DNA of 64,000 bases, from the NCBI RefSeq assembly GCF_016909185.1, contig NZ_JAFBFH010000001.1:286565-350564 (forward strand). Direction: 5' to 3'. Below the pieces are notes generated by a model that was not told the DNA's origin, did no database searches, and saw only the letters and a program-made list of their open reading frames with translations. Positions 43,774-52,639 of the stretch are shown piece by piece. Each line of letters starts with the position of its first letter. Position 1 is the first letter of the stretch. This DNA is from Siminovitchia thermophila. Lineage in GTDB: Bacteria > Bacillota > Bacilli > Bacillales > Bacillaceae_C. The position numbers and the translations under genes are program-made.

Positions 43774-43789
43774 GAGGGAGTGTTTTTTT

Positions 43790-44599
43790 ATGAAAAGCGT
43801 CTGGCTTCAAGAAAATAAATCACACGATGTAGAGGAATATTTAAAACATAAGAAGAGCATCATTGTGCCAATCGGCAGTGTTGAGCAGCATGCAAGACAT
43901 CTTCCTCTCGGTACGGATTCCATGGTTGCCATCAAAGTGGCTGAAGAGGCCGCAAAACAATCGGGAATACTCGTGAGTCCCCCGCTTTGGCTTGGATGGG
44001 CTCCCCATCACATGGCATTTCCTGGAACGATTACGCTTAAGCCGGAAACATTAATCGAACTTGTCTATGATGTATGTAAAAGCTTAATCTACCATGGATT
44101 TGAGAAGATTCATATTTTTAATGGCCACCGTGAAGCAAACTTGCCGCCTTTAAAAATTGCGGCGACGAAACTCCGGAATGAGACAGGTGCTTATATTTCA
44201 ATTTTGGACCCTTTTTATGTCGCTTATGAAATTGGCAAAGAAATCAAGGTGTCAGAACCTGGAGGAGTCGGCCATGCGGCTGAGATGGAGACGTCCCATA
44301 TGCTCTATATCCATCCGGAGCTGTGCAATCTGGAAGAGGCGGTCAAGAACATTCAGGAAAAACATCGCTTCCTATCCCATGATCCTTTTGTTGAAGGGGA
44401 TACCGTGTTTGTTCCGAGTGACGTGGCCCTGTACCGCGAAGGCGCATTAAATATCGGTGTCGTTGGGGATCCGACCGTTTCGACTAAAGAGAATGGCGAA
44501 AAATATCATAAGCAACTCGTAGAAAATGTGGTCGAATTTATTCATTACTGTGAAAATGAAATTGAGGTAGACATCCGCAAAAAAGAAATACCTTTATAA
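43790..44599 (+). CDS. creatininase-family amidohydrolase
   Basis: This 269-residue enzyme has the creatininase fold motifs: IVPIGSVEQHARHLPLGTDS (metal-binding Glu, His, Asp), WAPHHMAFPGTITLKPETL, KIHIFNGHREANLPPLKIAA, and GGVGHAAEMETSHMLYI (His/Glu). The family opens cyclic amides (creatinine, formamides) and includes MftE peptidases; here the neighbouring permease and IclR regulator favour catabolism of a small amide. ATG 43790 follows GAGGGAG. Confidence 0.88.
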   Translation: MKSVWLQENKSHDVEEYLKHKKSIIVPIGSVEQHARHLPLGTDSMVAIKVAEEAAKQSGILVSPPLWLGWAPHHMAFPGTITLKPETLIELVYDVCKSLIYHGFEKIHIFNGHREANLPPLKIAATKLRNETGAYISILDPFYVAYEIGKEIKVSEPGGVGHAAEMETSHMLYIHPELCNLEEAVKNIQEKHRFLSHDPFVEGDTVFVPSDVALYREGALNIGVVGDPTVSTKENGEKYHKQLVENVVEFIHYCENEIEVDIRKKEIPL

Positions 44600-44612
44600 A
44601 ATACAATTAAAG

Positions 44613-44650
44613 TCCGCAGAGAACGATTGACTGATCTCTGCGGATTTTTT
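44613..44650 (+). terminator. Rho-independent terminator of the permease-amidohydrolase operon
   Basis: A 10-bp stem TCCGCAGAGA/TCTCTGCGGA (44613-44622, 44635-44644) is followed by TTTTTT. Confidence 0.9.
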
Positions 44651-44657
44651 GAATACC

Positions 44658-45374
44658 CTACTCTTTCAATTGATGATCCAATTCCTTTAAGAGCGAGCCG
44701 ATTTTCCGGTTATGAATGGTCATGTCGGCATATATGTCCAGCTCGGTCGGCTCCATATTCACAATGACAAGATAGGCTCCGTTTTGTTTCGCGATGAGTG
44801 GAAACTGGTTGGCAGGTGTAACACTGAGTGAAGACCCGAGAACGATAAACAGCTCTGCCTTTTCACTCTCTTCCGCGGCTTGAAAAAGCGCATCCTCCGG
44901 AAGCATTTCTCCAAACAACACAACAGACGGGCGAAGTTTGCCGCCGCACTCACATTCATATTGCTTATTAATGTAAGTATCATTTCTATACTGTTTTCCA
45001 CACGATTGGCAATGAACCTTTTGCAGTGTTCCGTGGAGTTCCGCGACATTTTTGCTGCCCGCTTCCGTATGAAATCCATCCACATTTTGTGTGATGATAC
45101 TTTGGATGATTCCGTCTTTTTCCCATTTGGCCAAAATTTCGTGGCCAATATGAGGCTTGCAATCTTTCAAGCCTAGCACACGGTGGCGGTAAAATTCGAA
45201 AAATTTTTCCACATTGCGGTTCAGCGCATCAGTACTTGCAATCCGGCTTGGATCTTCTTTCTGCCAAAGGCCGCCGCTTTGAGAACGGAAATCGGGAAGG
45301 CCACTCTCCGTCGACATGCCTGCTCCTGTCAGGACAACTGTATAATTGGATTTTTTCAATTTTTCGAGCAACAC
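44658..45374 (-). CDS. Sir2-type NAD-dependent protein deacylase
   Basis: This sirtuin of about 238 residues has the NAD-binding VVLTGAGMSTESGLPDFRS, the catalytic QNVDGFHTEAG, two zinc Cys pairs (CQSCGKQY and CECGGKLRPSVVLFGEMLP), and FIVLGSSLSVTPANQFP. It removes acyl groups from lysines. The family in Bacillus includes SrtN. The start is uncertain: GTG 45374 has AAAGGAG 11 bases upstream; GTG 45386 overlaps the ribosome site. Transcribed alone. Confidence 0.9.
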   Translation of the reverse strand: MLLEKLKKSNYTVVLTGAGMSTESGLPDFRSQSGGLWQKEDPSRIASTDALNRNVEKFFEFYRHRVLGLKDCKPHIGHEILAKWEKDGIIQSIITQNVDGFHTEAGSKNVAELHGTLQKVHCQSCGKQYRNDTYINKQYECECGGKLRPSVVLFGEMLPEDALFQAAEESEKAELFIVLGSSLSVTPANQFPLIAKQNGAYLVIVNMEPTELDIYADMTIHNRKIGSLLKELDHQLKE

Positions 45375-45386
45375 CTGGTACAGCAC

Positions 45387-45971
45387 TCCTTTCAGCTTCT
45401 CACTTCAGTATAGCATGGAAATAGAAATGTGATGGGTTGTGGCAAAACGGAAAGTGAATCATTTCTAAGCTGCTGGATGAAATGGCATTTTTGGATGACA
45501 TTCCGATGACAAGCCGTTTTGAACGTCCTCCCCCTTGCTAGCGGAGAGCCGCTTCCCCGCTTTTAGAGTCCTGCCTTTGCCATGTCGCGGCTCTGCGGTG
45601 TTGCTTCCACAATTGATTCTAATTTGTCTTTAGGATGCGTTCGGGATGAACACCCGATTGATCGAAGAACGATTATCACGACCAAATCCTCGCGGAAACC
45701 TAGAAACGGGCAGCACCTTTTTGCACAATAAAGGCCCTCTTCGATTGTTACACTGCGTCTAACAATATAGATGCGGTTCGTTTACCTTTACATAACGGGT
45801 ATCAAGTCCGCTTTTTCTTCCTCGATCAGGGGTATCCAGCAAATCTGGTATTCGGTTTTTGGTCTCCCTCCTGCTTGCCTATTATCTTTTTAAGCCAGAA
45901 TTGGAATCTGATAAATGATTCTTTTTATAGAAAACAAGATAACACATAATATTCTGTAAATAATAGCACTC
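45387..45971. other. gap without a recognisable gene
   Basis: About 585 bases upstream of the sirtuin gene show no supported reading frame, RNA gene or repeat. An AT-rich stretch near 45905-45960 precedes the antiporter stop. A decayed gene is possible but I could not recognise one. Confidence 0.4.
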
Positions 45972-47384
45972 CTAACCAATAAAGATGAGGCCAATCGCAA
46001 GATATAAAATAGCGGCGATACAAGCAACCGTTAAAGCGTATGGCAATTGTGTCCTAATATGATCAATATGATCTGAAGCTGCCCCCGTTGAAGCTAAAAT
46101 GGATGTATCTGAAAGCGGCGAACAATGGTCACCGAAGACACCGCCTCCCGCGACTGCGGCAATGGTGGCAAGCACCACAGTACTGATTTCTCCTCCTGAA
46201 AAATGAAAGGCCATCGGAACCGATAAGGGAATCATAATCGCAAAAGTTCCCCAAGACGTGCCTGTCGAAAATGAAATGACCGCCGCGATGAGAAAGGTTA
46301 GTAATGGCAGTAAACTGGCCGACATCCACCCTTCAGTGATCGAAACAATATAAGATGCAGTCCCCAGTTGTTGACTCAAATGATTAAGCGAATAAGCAAA
46401 CGCCAAAATAATAACGGCGGGCATAATTCCCTTCACTCCATCTGTAGCCGTTTTCATGATTTCTTGCAATGGGATGCCTTGAATTCGCATAATGATACCG
46501 AGCACGACAACGGCCGCCAAGAACGCTTCCATCGTTTTGGCAGATTGAACAGCCATAAAGGTCCCGACAGCGATCGAAATGACAATAGCGACCGGAAAGA
46601 AAAAGTTCAAAAAAATATTCGTTTTTATCCCTTCGTAAGGAGGTGTATTCGTCAACTCCTCCCCCATTAATGGCTCAGCCCCATCACGCAATACTTTTCC
46701 TTCTTCCATCGCACGCCGTTCCGCCTCCTTCATGGGACCGTATTCAGGAATGAACCGGAGAGCCAACAATCCAACGAAAAGGACGGACAGAATGGCGTAA
46801 AAATTGAATGGAATCGATTGGACAAATACATTTATCGCAGATGATTGATCACTAACACTCCCTAAACCGATCAGCAGCCCGGAAATATAAACTGCCCAAC
46901 CCGAAATCGGGATCATGACACTGACGGGAGCAGATGTCGAATCTGCGATGTACGCTAGTTTTTCCCTCGAAATTTTTGCCTTGTCTGATACATTTCGCAT
47001 CGTTGATCCGACAAATAGCGGACTGAAATAATCGCTAAAAAAAACAAACATACCTAATAACCATGAGAGGACTTGTGTTTTGACACGGGTTAAATTTCTC
47101 CTATCAATTATCTTTGTAAAGTTTTGAATGGCCCCGGTGCGCTGAAAGAAGGCAATTAAAATACCAATAAACAATTCCAGTAAAAATATCCACGAAAAAC
47201 TCGTCGTTCCTAAAGAATCTTTTAATAAGTTAGGAAAGCCCATTAACCCTTGTCCCGCAAATAAGACACCGACAAAGCAGGCCACAGCCAAAGAAAAAAC
47301 TGTATTTCGGGTTATAAAAGCCAAAGCAATGGCAACCGTTGCCGGAATGATCGAAACAATGCCTAAGTGTTCGGCCGCTTCCAT
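45972..47384 (-). CDS. NhaC-family Na+/H+ antiporter-like transporter
   Basis: This 470-residue protein has about 11-12 membrane helices. Family features are FFSDYFSPLFVGSTMRNVSD, AYIADSTSAPVSVMIPISGW, and SFSTGTSWGTFAIMIPLSVP plus GGGVFGDHCSPLSDTSILAS, the classic NhaC motifs. ATG 47384 follows GGAGGAG. Members exchange Na+ for protons or carry organic acids and amino acids such as malate/lactate or lysine. The gene after a saccharopine-dehydrogenase-like gene suggests an amino acid related substrate. Confidence 0.88.
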   Translation of the reverse strand: MEAAEHLGIVSIIPATVAIALAFITRNTVFSLAVACFVGVLFAGQGLMGFPNLLKDSLGTTSFSWIFLLELFIGILIAFFQRTGAIQNFTKIIDRRNLTRVKTQVLSWLLGMFVFFSDYFSPLFVGSTMRNVSDKAKISREKLAYIADSTSAPVSVMIPISGWAVYISGLLIGLGSVSDQSSAINVFVQSIPFNFYAILSVLFVGLLALRFIPEYGPMKEAERRAMEEGKVLRDGAEPLMGEELTNTPPYEGIKTNIFLNFFFPVAIVISIAVGTFMAVQSAKTMEAFLAAVVVLGIIMRIQGIPLQEIMKTATDGVKGIMPAVIILAFAYSLNHLSQQLGTASYIVSITEGWMSASLLPLLTFLIAAVISFSTGTSWGTFAIMIPLSVPMAFHFSGGEISTVVLATIAAVAGGGVFGDHCSPLSDTSILASTGAASDHIDHIRTQLPYALTVACIAAILYLAIGLIFIG

Positions 47385-47424
47385 ATTCTTCTCCTCCAAG
47401 TATAATATGGGCAACTGCTTGTGA

Positions 47425-48570
47425 TCAGTTTTTGTTAAACGAAATCGTAATCCCTCTCTTCTTCAACTCTGTCATGAAACCATGAAATTTCTCTCCAGTT
47501 ATTAATTGTTCAATCGGGAGAACGCCCTGATCAGCAATCTTGCCTCTCGCCATCCAATCTGCCACTACTACTGCTGGAAAAGCTGTCGTTTTCGCCATCG
47601 AAGTAATGTTACGTTCCCGGTCGTACAGGTCGACCATCTCCCATGTAAATGTTGCTGTTTCCCCATCTCGTTTTCCTTTTGCAATGACCCTTAATACGGT
47701 TGTATCTTCAATGGAGCCGCTTTTCAGTTTGGGCTCCAACAATGCGGTCGTCACCTGTTGCGGACTGATCATAATGCCGTCTATGTTGAGTGTTTTTTCA
47801 TCCAAAAATCCCAACTCGGCCAAAACCCCCATTTTGGTCCAGTGACCCTTGTAACGCACTGTTTTTTCATATATTTTTTTGACTTTATTTTTTAAAGTAT
47901 GGGGGACACTATGGGCATCAGTAATAACAGCCTCGCACGCGCCCACTGGTTCCGGAAAATGAATATCTTCCAATCCCGAGAGTGGGGGAAATTCAATGAT
48001 TTTACCATTTTCAGCTGCCAAAGCTGGCCTTGTGTACAGTTTCATCACGCTCTCCAAGCGAAAAACGACTTGGTACCATAATGGGGGTTTGGGATGACGG
48101 GGTAACCCGCCGCAAATCATTGTCACTTCATCCGCTTCGTCCAACAATTCAGCTCCACGCGCCGCTAAAGCGTTTACAATTCCAGGCGCGACACCGCACC
48201 CCGGTACGATCAAGACGTTACTGTCTTGTGCGGCACCGTTTAACCTTTCTTTTTCTACATATTGAGAGCCGACTAAGTCCACGAGGTGGCACTTTGCTGA
48301 TATCGCCGCTTGCACAGCCAGAAAACTGAGGGAATGGGGCAAGCAGGCGATCGCAATATCAGCTTCCCGCATCACGTCTGTCAGGCCTTCAACCTCGTTT
48401 AATTGTGCCAGTTTGCCTTTTACTTTCACATTATTCGCCTGCGATACACACTGATCCAAATTCTTTTGTAAACCATCTACCGCCAGTACCTCGGCAACTG
48501 CCTCACTTTTGGCAATCTCGCATACGACTAAGTTGCCAATCATTCCGGTTCCTAGCACAACAACTCGCAT
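47425..48570 (-). CDS. saccharopine dehydrogenase-like oxidoreductase
   Basis: This 381-residue protein has an N-terminal Rossmann fold (MRVVVLGTGMIGNLVVCEIA), CHLVDLVGSQYVEK and VLIVPGCGVAPGIVNALAAR. The last pattern is typical of saccharopine dehydrogenase and lysine-6-dehydrogenase-like enzymes, which oxidise or form C-N bonds in amino acids. Start ATG 48570 follows GAGGAG. The antiporter gene follows after 40 bases on the same strand, indicating an operon that imports and converts an amino acid. Confidence 0.85.
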   Translation of the reverse strand: MRVVVLGTGMIGNLVVCEIAKSEAVAEVLAVDGLQKNLDQCVSQANNVKVKGKLAQLNEVEGLTDVMREADIAIACLPHSLSFLAVQAAISAKCHLVDLVGSQYVEKERLNGAAQDSNVLIVPGCGVAPGIVNALAARGAELLDEADEVTMICGGLPRHPKPPLWYQVVFRLESVMKLYTRPALAAENGKIIEFPPLSGLEDIHFPEPVGACEAVITDAHSVPHTLKNKVKKIYEKTVRYKGHWTKMGVLAELGFLDEKTLNIDGIMISPQQVTTALLEPKLKSGSIEDTTVLRVIAKGKRDGETATFTWEMVDLYDRERNITSMAKTTAFPAVVVADWMARGKIADQGVLPIEQLITGEKFHGFMTELKKRGITISFNKN

Positions 48571-49120
48571 AAAGTTCAACTCCTCTATCCAATCTGGGTT
48601 CAGGGACGCGCGCTATTTTCACCCGCCCGCTTGTCCCGCATTACATATTTATGCAAAAGGTGTCCCAATAAATACGTTTCGTTATAAATTGACCGTAAGC
48701 ATCGATGAAACGGCACACTTACACACAAAAAAAGCGGAATGATGTTTCATCCGCTTTTGTTTTATGGTCATTTTTTTGGTAAAGTTTATCCGATTTTACA
48801 TGCAATGATCTGCCCGGGATGGTGGAAGAGTGGCTCACAACATGCTGAGTCGATGAACCCATACATAACATAGCGTGCGGCCGCTTTTTCACGGCTTTTT
48901 TCTACAATAAACAGAAGAGTATGGGACACAAGCAAAGCCGTAGGACTCCCACTTCAAAATCTTGAATGAATACAAAAGGTCTAAGTGTGTGAAAACGGCA
49001 CCTAAATGCCCGATTCGTTCAACTAACATTCAGTAGGAGCCCTACTGAATGAAGTTTCACTTTATTATTCTTTATTTCATCAGCTGATTTATTTGTGTCC
49101 CAGACTCCCACATCTTTACA
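48571..49120. other. gap with two hairpins, no gene
   Basis: A stem AAAAGCGGA/TCCGCTTTT (48730-48738, 48750-48758) flanked by A- and T-runs looks like a bidirectional terminator. A perfect 10-bp inverted repeat ATTCAGTAGG/CCTACTGAAT lies at 49028-49050. I looked for a lysine riboswitch in front of the dehydrogenase-antiporter operon and saw no convincing one. Confidence 0.45.
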
Positions 49121-49609
49121 TTATGCTTCTTCTGTCGGTGTTGGTTCTGCATAACCTTCTTTATATTTTTGATCAATTTCAGAACGTATTTCCTTTATGG
49201 GTTTTCCTTCCTGAAAATCCATCACCGCTTTTGCGGCAATTTCCAGGCAAACGATGCATTTTGTACCGTGATCATCCCATACGACTGCACCATTTTCCTT
49301 ATTTTCATGAACAAAGCAATCATAATTGTCTTTATGCCCGACAGAATCTCCGCAGCCGCAATAACAAGGCATTTTCTCTAATAAATCTTTGTTAAGTGCC
49401 GCCGCTTTATAAATCGTTTGCATGTCTTCCGGCTTTTCTTTTAAAAACTCGGGAAGCACCGTTGTCCCGCTCGTTTCTTCGCGAATATCCGCAGCAGCGA
49501 CTTGTTGATCTTTATTTGAATCATCTTGTGGTTTTTCTTTCCCTGACTGTGAACAGGCCGCCAGCAGCAGCATCCCAAACAACATCCCACTGATTATGAT
49601 CTTTTTCAT
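49121..49609 (-). CDS. PCYCGC-motif lipoprotein
   Basis: This 162-residue lipoprotein has a signal peptide and lipobox (MLLLAAC, lipidated Cys at about 19). A linker leads to the PCYCGC domain: LLEKMPCYCGCGDSVGHKDN, then CFVHENKENGAVVWDDHGTK and CIVCLEIAAKAVMDFQEGKP. The conserved Cys and His residues suggest metal or haem binding outside the membrane. ATG 49609 follows AAAGGAAG. Transcribed alone. The family function is not established. Confidence 0.85.
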   Translation of the reverse strand: MKKIIISGMLFGMLLLAACSQSGKEKPQDDSNKDQQVAAADIREETSGTTVLPEFLKEKPEDMQTIYKAAALNKDLLEKMPCYCGCGDSVGHKDNYDCFVHENKENGAVVWDDHGTKCIVCLEIAAKAVMDFQEGKPIKEIRSEIDQKYKEGYAEPTPTEEA

Positions 49610-49786
49610 GAAAGCTTCCTTTCTTTTTAAATTCTCCAATGTATATTCTACTGTTGTTCATAGCCAATCTCAACACATGTCACATGAAATTTTGTTTCTC
49701 CGCCGTTTTTACTACTGCAAAAAAGGGAAAACTGCGAGATTCCGTAAATTATGGTAAAATAGAACTGGTGAAATGGGGGAGTTAGT

Positions 49787-50074
49787 ATGTCCAGCGGTTT
49801 ATGGACTATGATGTTAGCATTTATAATTATCGGAATTTTAACTGCTTGGGGGGTTAAACAAACAAAAAGAAATATCCAAAAAGGGAAAAGATATACGACA
49901 GGTTCGATCTTATTTTTTGCGGGAGTAGCCTTGGGAATTGGATTTATTATTTTCGCCAGAAGTATGACCAATTTAGACTTGATTCTTTTCTGGCTTATTT
50001 TGGCTATGGGGTGTATGGCTGCAGCTTCGATCGCGCTTCTCATCGGGTTTTATTCCGAAAAAAGCGGTAAATAA
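49787..50074 (+). CDS. small membrane protein, unknown
   Basis: This 95-residue protein has three predicted membrane helices (MMLAFIIIGILTAWGV, TGSILFFAGVALGIGFIIFA, ILFWLILAMGCMAAASIALL) with a basic first loop (KQTKRNIQKGKRY). The start follows GGGGGAG. It is followed by the GNAT gene after 30 bases. No known family is recognised. Confidence 0.7.
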   Translation: MSSGLWTMMLAFIIIGILTAWGVKQTKRNIQKGKRYTTGSILFFAGVALGIGFIIFARSMTNLDLILFWLILAMGCMAAASIALLIGFYSEKSGK

Positions 50075-50104
50075 AATTTGAAATAGAAAGTAGGAATGAC
50101 GCCT

Positions 50105-50602
50105 ATGAACATCAGGCATATCCGCCTGGAGGACGCCGAGCAGTTTACTCATTTACTTGTAAGCATCGATTCTTCCAATATGATGTTGTTTGATCCTGGA
50201 GAAAGAAAAACGAGCATAGAACAGGAAGAACAACGCATTGAAAAAATTCTTCTGCAAAGCAATTCTACAATCATTGTATCCGAAGAAGAGGATAGACTGG
50301 TCGGTTATGTGATGGTCCTCGGCGGGACAACAACAAGAAACCAGCATTCTGCCCGTATTGTAACCGGAGTTGTAGAGGAACACCGCGGAAAAGGTGTTGC
50401 CGAAAAAATGTTGAAGGAGGCTTTCCGGTGGGCGAAAGAAGTTGGGGTGACCCGACTCGGCCTTACAATGATAAAACACAATGAAAAGGCTTACAAATTA
50501 TATAAAAAGCTTGGCTTTGAAGTTGAGGGCGAAAGGGTCCATTCACTGATGGTCAACGGAAAGCCGATTAACGAACTATATTTATATAAACTTTTATCGT
50601 AA
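50105..50602 (+). CDS. GNAT-family N-acetyltransferase
   Basis: This 165-residue protein has the GNAT fold: NIRHIRLEDAEQFTHLLVSI at the N-terminus, motif A region GVVEEHRGKGVAEKMLKEAF with the acetyl-CoA-binding R-G-K-G-V-A, motif B ARWAKEVGVTRLGLTMIKHN (approximate), and KAYKLYKKLGFEVEGERVHS. That final pattern is typical of the RimI/PhnO-like acyltransferases. ATG 50105 is preferred for spacing to AGGA. Confidence 0.9.
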   Translation: MNIRHIRLEDAEQFTHLLVSIDSSNMMLFDPGERKTSIEQEEQRIEKILLQSNSTIIVSEEEDRLVGYVMVLGGTTTRNQHSARIVTGVVEEHRGKGVAEKMLKEAFRWAKEVGVTRLGLTMIKHNEKAYKLYKKLGFEVEGERVHSLMVNGKPINELYLYKLLS

Positions 50603-50622
50603 ACAAGAATGTGAATGTGATA

Positions 50623-50687
50623 GAAAGCAGCTGCTTGCACTAAACCGTTTGGCGATCGTCACGGTGGGCAAAAGGAGCTGCTTTTCT
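50623..50687. terminator. shared terminator between GNAT and dgkB genes
   Basis: AAAGCAGCT and AGCTGCTTT pair around a 38-base loop between two converging genes, with a short T-run (TTTTCT) on the plus side. The long loop makes this a moderate call. Confidence 0.5.
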
Positions 50688-50695
50688 ATTACCAT

Positions 50696-51610
50696 TTACT
50701 CTGCCTTGTCTTCAGGTCTGATGTCATCAATGGGAACAAATACTTCCAAATGCCTGTACAAGTTGTTAAACTCGGCTGGCAAAAGTCCTCCATATTCTCC
50801 ATCAATGTTTAATTGCATTTTTTCTTTCGACTTGACTTTGATATGGTTTGCTTTTGAATAAATTAAATTGGGATCGTTGATATGTTCTCCCCGGAGTGCG
50901 AGTGTTGCAATCCTGATAAACTCGGCCAGATTTGTTTTTTTCAAGATAAGCAATGTAAACAAGCCATCGTTAATGGAAGAGTCCGGCGCCAGCTTTTCAA
51001 ACCCGCCAACGGAATTTGTCAGCGCGACCAGAAATAACATGATTTCCCCTTCAAACAGTTTCCCGTCATATTCGATGCTCACTTCTGAGGAACGAATGGA
51101 TGGCAGCATTTCGATGCCTTTTAAGTAATAGGCAAGCTGTCCAAGGACCGTTTTCAATTTGGCAGGTACTTCATACGTCAGTTCGGTCAGTCTTCCGCCT
51201 CCGGCAATATTTATAAAATAACTGTCATTCATCTTGCCTATGTCAATTGGGATCGTATGGCCAGCCGTAATGATATCGACGGCGGCTTCAATATCCCGGG
51301 GCATTTGCAAAGCACGGGCGAAGTCATTCGTTGTTCCCGTAGGGATCACTCCCAATTTTGGGCGGTAATCCTGCTCCGCAAGGCCGTTGACCACTTCATT
51401 GATCGTTCCATCCCCGCCCGCACAGATGACAACATCATACTTTCTTTCTACAGCTACACGTGCAGCTTTTTTCGCGTCGCCCGCACCAGTTGTTGCGTGG
51501 CAAGAAGTTTCATAGCCGGCCATTTCCAGTTTTTGAAGGACTTCGGCAATATGGCGTTTAAAGATTTCTCGCCCGGCTGTGGGATTATAAATTATTCGTG
51601 CTCTTTTCAT
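50696..51610 (-). CDS. dgkB: diacylglycerol kinase DgkB
   Basis: This 304-residue soluble lipid kinase is very like B. subtilis DgkB. Its start is MKRARIIYNPTAGREIFKRH, then the nucleotide loop CAGGDGTINEVVNGLAEQDY, VIPTGTTNDFARALQMPRD and AGGGRLTELTYEVPAKLKTV, then MQLNIDGEYGGLLPAEFNNL. It phosphorylates diacylglycerol from lipoteichoic acid synthesis, returning it to phospholipid synthesis. ATG 51610 follows AAGGATGG. Unlike B. subtilis, rlmCD does not follow directly. Confidence 0.94.
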   Translation of the reverse strand: MKRARIIYNPTAGREIFKRHIAEVLQKLEMAGYETSCHATTGAGDAKKAARVAVERKYDVVICAGGDGTINEVVNGLAEQDYRPKLGVIPTGTTNDFARALQMPRDIEAAVDIITAGHTIPIDIGKMNDSYFINIAGGGRLTELTYEVPAKLKTVLGQLAYYLKGIEMLPSIRSSEVSIEYDGKLFEGEIMLFLVALTNSVGGFEKLAPDSSINDGLFTLLILKKTNLAEFIRIATLALRGEHINDPNLIYSKANHIKVKSKEKMQLNIDGEYGGLLPAEFNNLYRHLEVFVPIDDIRPEDKAE

Positions 51611-51724
51611 GTACATCCATCCTTCATCAGCTAACAACCAAAAATTCCTGAAATATATTGTAAGAAGATTTTTTCGAAAGATCTTTCCTCAACAATCATA
51701 CCTTTTTTTCTCCAGAAAATCTAC

Positions 51725-52639
51725 TTAGTGGACATTCACTGCACCAGCTCCGACGATTGTTAGCGTGTGTGCGCCTTTTCCAATCGTCATAGTAGCTGAA
51801 AGAGGGCCATACTCTCCCCTATTTTCTCTTTCGTTGCTTTTATCTTGGACATTTTCCCAGTCTCCTTGTCCGAGACTGTGAATGTTTTGAACGGAAATAT
51901 TCATGTTTGCCGATTTTTCCGCTTTCACTTCAACAACCCCTGCTCCCTTGATTTTCCAATCGTTTTCCATTTGCCGGGGGCTGGCTTTGATCATATGGTT
52001 TTCTGCATTTACTTCCAACTTCATTCCCGCTGGCACGAGTAATGTTGCTTCGGCGGTCAAATGTTCGGAAAACCGATGATACGGAAGCTCCTTCATTTTG
52101 ATAAATAAGGTGTCGCCTTTTTTTTCAACGAGTGCGTAATCTGAAACTTCTTTTATTGAGGGCGAGGAAGTTTCATTTGCCTTTTCTTCTTCATATGTTC
52201 CAAATAGTGAAACGTGTTGCTCTTGAGTACCTTCGATGTTAAGCGGGTAGGACCAGGAATCCACAACGATTCGTTTGACCCCCACCAAGGAGGTTTCCTC
52301 ATATTTCGGCAAATTCTCCGTTCTCACTTCCGCCTTCATGACTTGCTCCGCCACCGCCAATATACCTGTTGAATGGGCCAGCACCATGGCAATACCTGCC
52401 GTTCCGATTAAACCGATAAAAATGATGCTAATAAAATCATATTGGACTACAGCATTTTCCTTTTTCGCTATTCTCAAATAAATGAGGATCTCAAGACCTA
52501 AAATGATAAGCAGCGTTGGCCACCAGGACAATAATACATATCCGGGATCCCATTGGAAAACCTGGGTTAATAAAAGGAACAAGCCCAATAATAATAGGGC
52601 AGCCCCCATGGAAAATGAGCCAACTCTACACATTCTCAT
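51725..52639 (-). CDS. LiaF/DUF5668-like membrane protein with a toast-rack-type domain
   Basis: This 304-residue protein has four N-terminal helices (GAALLLLGLFLLLTQVFQ, LLSWWPTLLIILGLEILIYL, FISIIFIGLIGTAGIAMVLA). An extracytoplasmic beta-rich domain with repeated V-x-A-E strands follows (LEVNAENHMIKASPRQMEND; GVVEVKAEKSANMNISVQNI). This arrangement is LiaF/putative adhesin-like. It is the last gene of the ECF operon (ATGA overlap). It probably transmits envelope-stress information or supports the anti-sigma. Confidence 0.75.
   Translation of the reverse strand: MRMCRVGSFSMGAALLLLGLFLLLTQVFQWDPGYVLLSWWPTLLIILGLEILIYLRIAKKENAVVQYDFISIIFIGLIGTAGIAMVLAHSTGILAVAEQVMKAEVRTENLPKYEETSLVGVKRIVVDSWSYPLNIEGTQEQHVSLFGTYEEEKANETSSPSIKEVSDYALVEKKGDTLFIKMKELPYHRFSEHLTAEATLLVPAGMKLEVNAENHMIKASPRQMENDWKIKGAGVVEVKAEKSANMNISVQNIHSLGQGDWENVQDKSNERENRGEYGPLSATMTIGKGAHTLTIVGAGAVNVH

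Noticed and set aside
48571..49120. A lysine riboswitch before the saccharopine-dehydrogenase/NhaC operon
   Set aside because: Only isolated hairpins are visible; the multi-helix L-box core could not be recognised by eye. A covariance-model scan would settle it.
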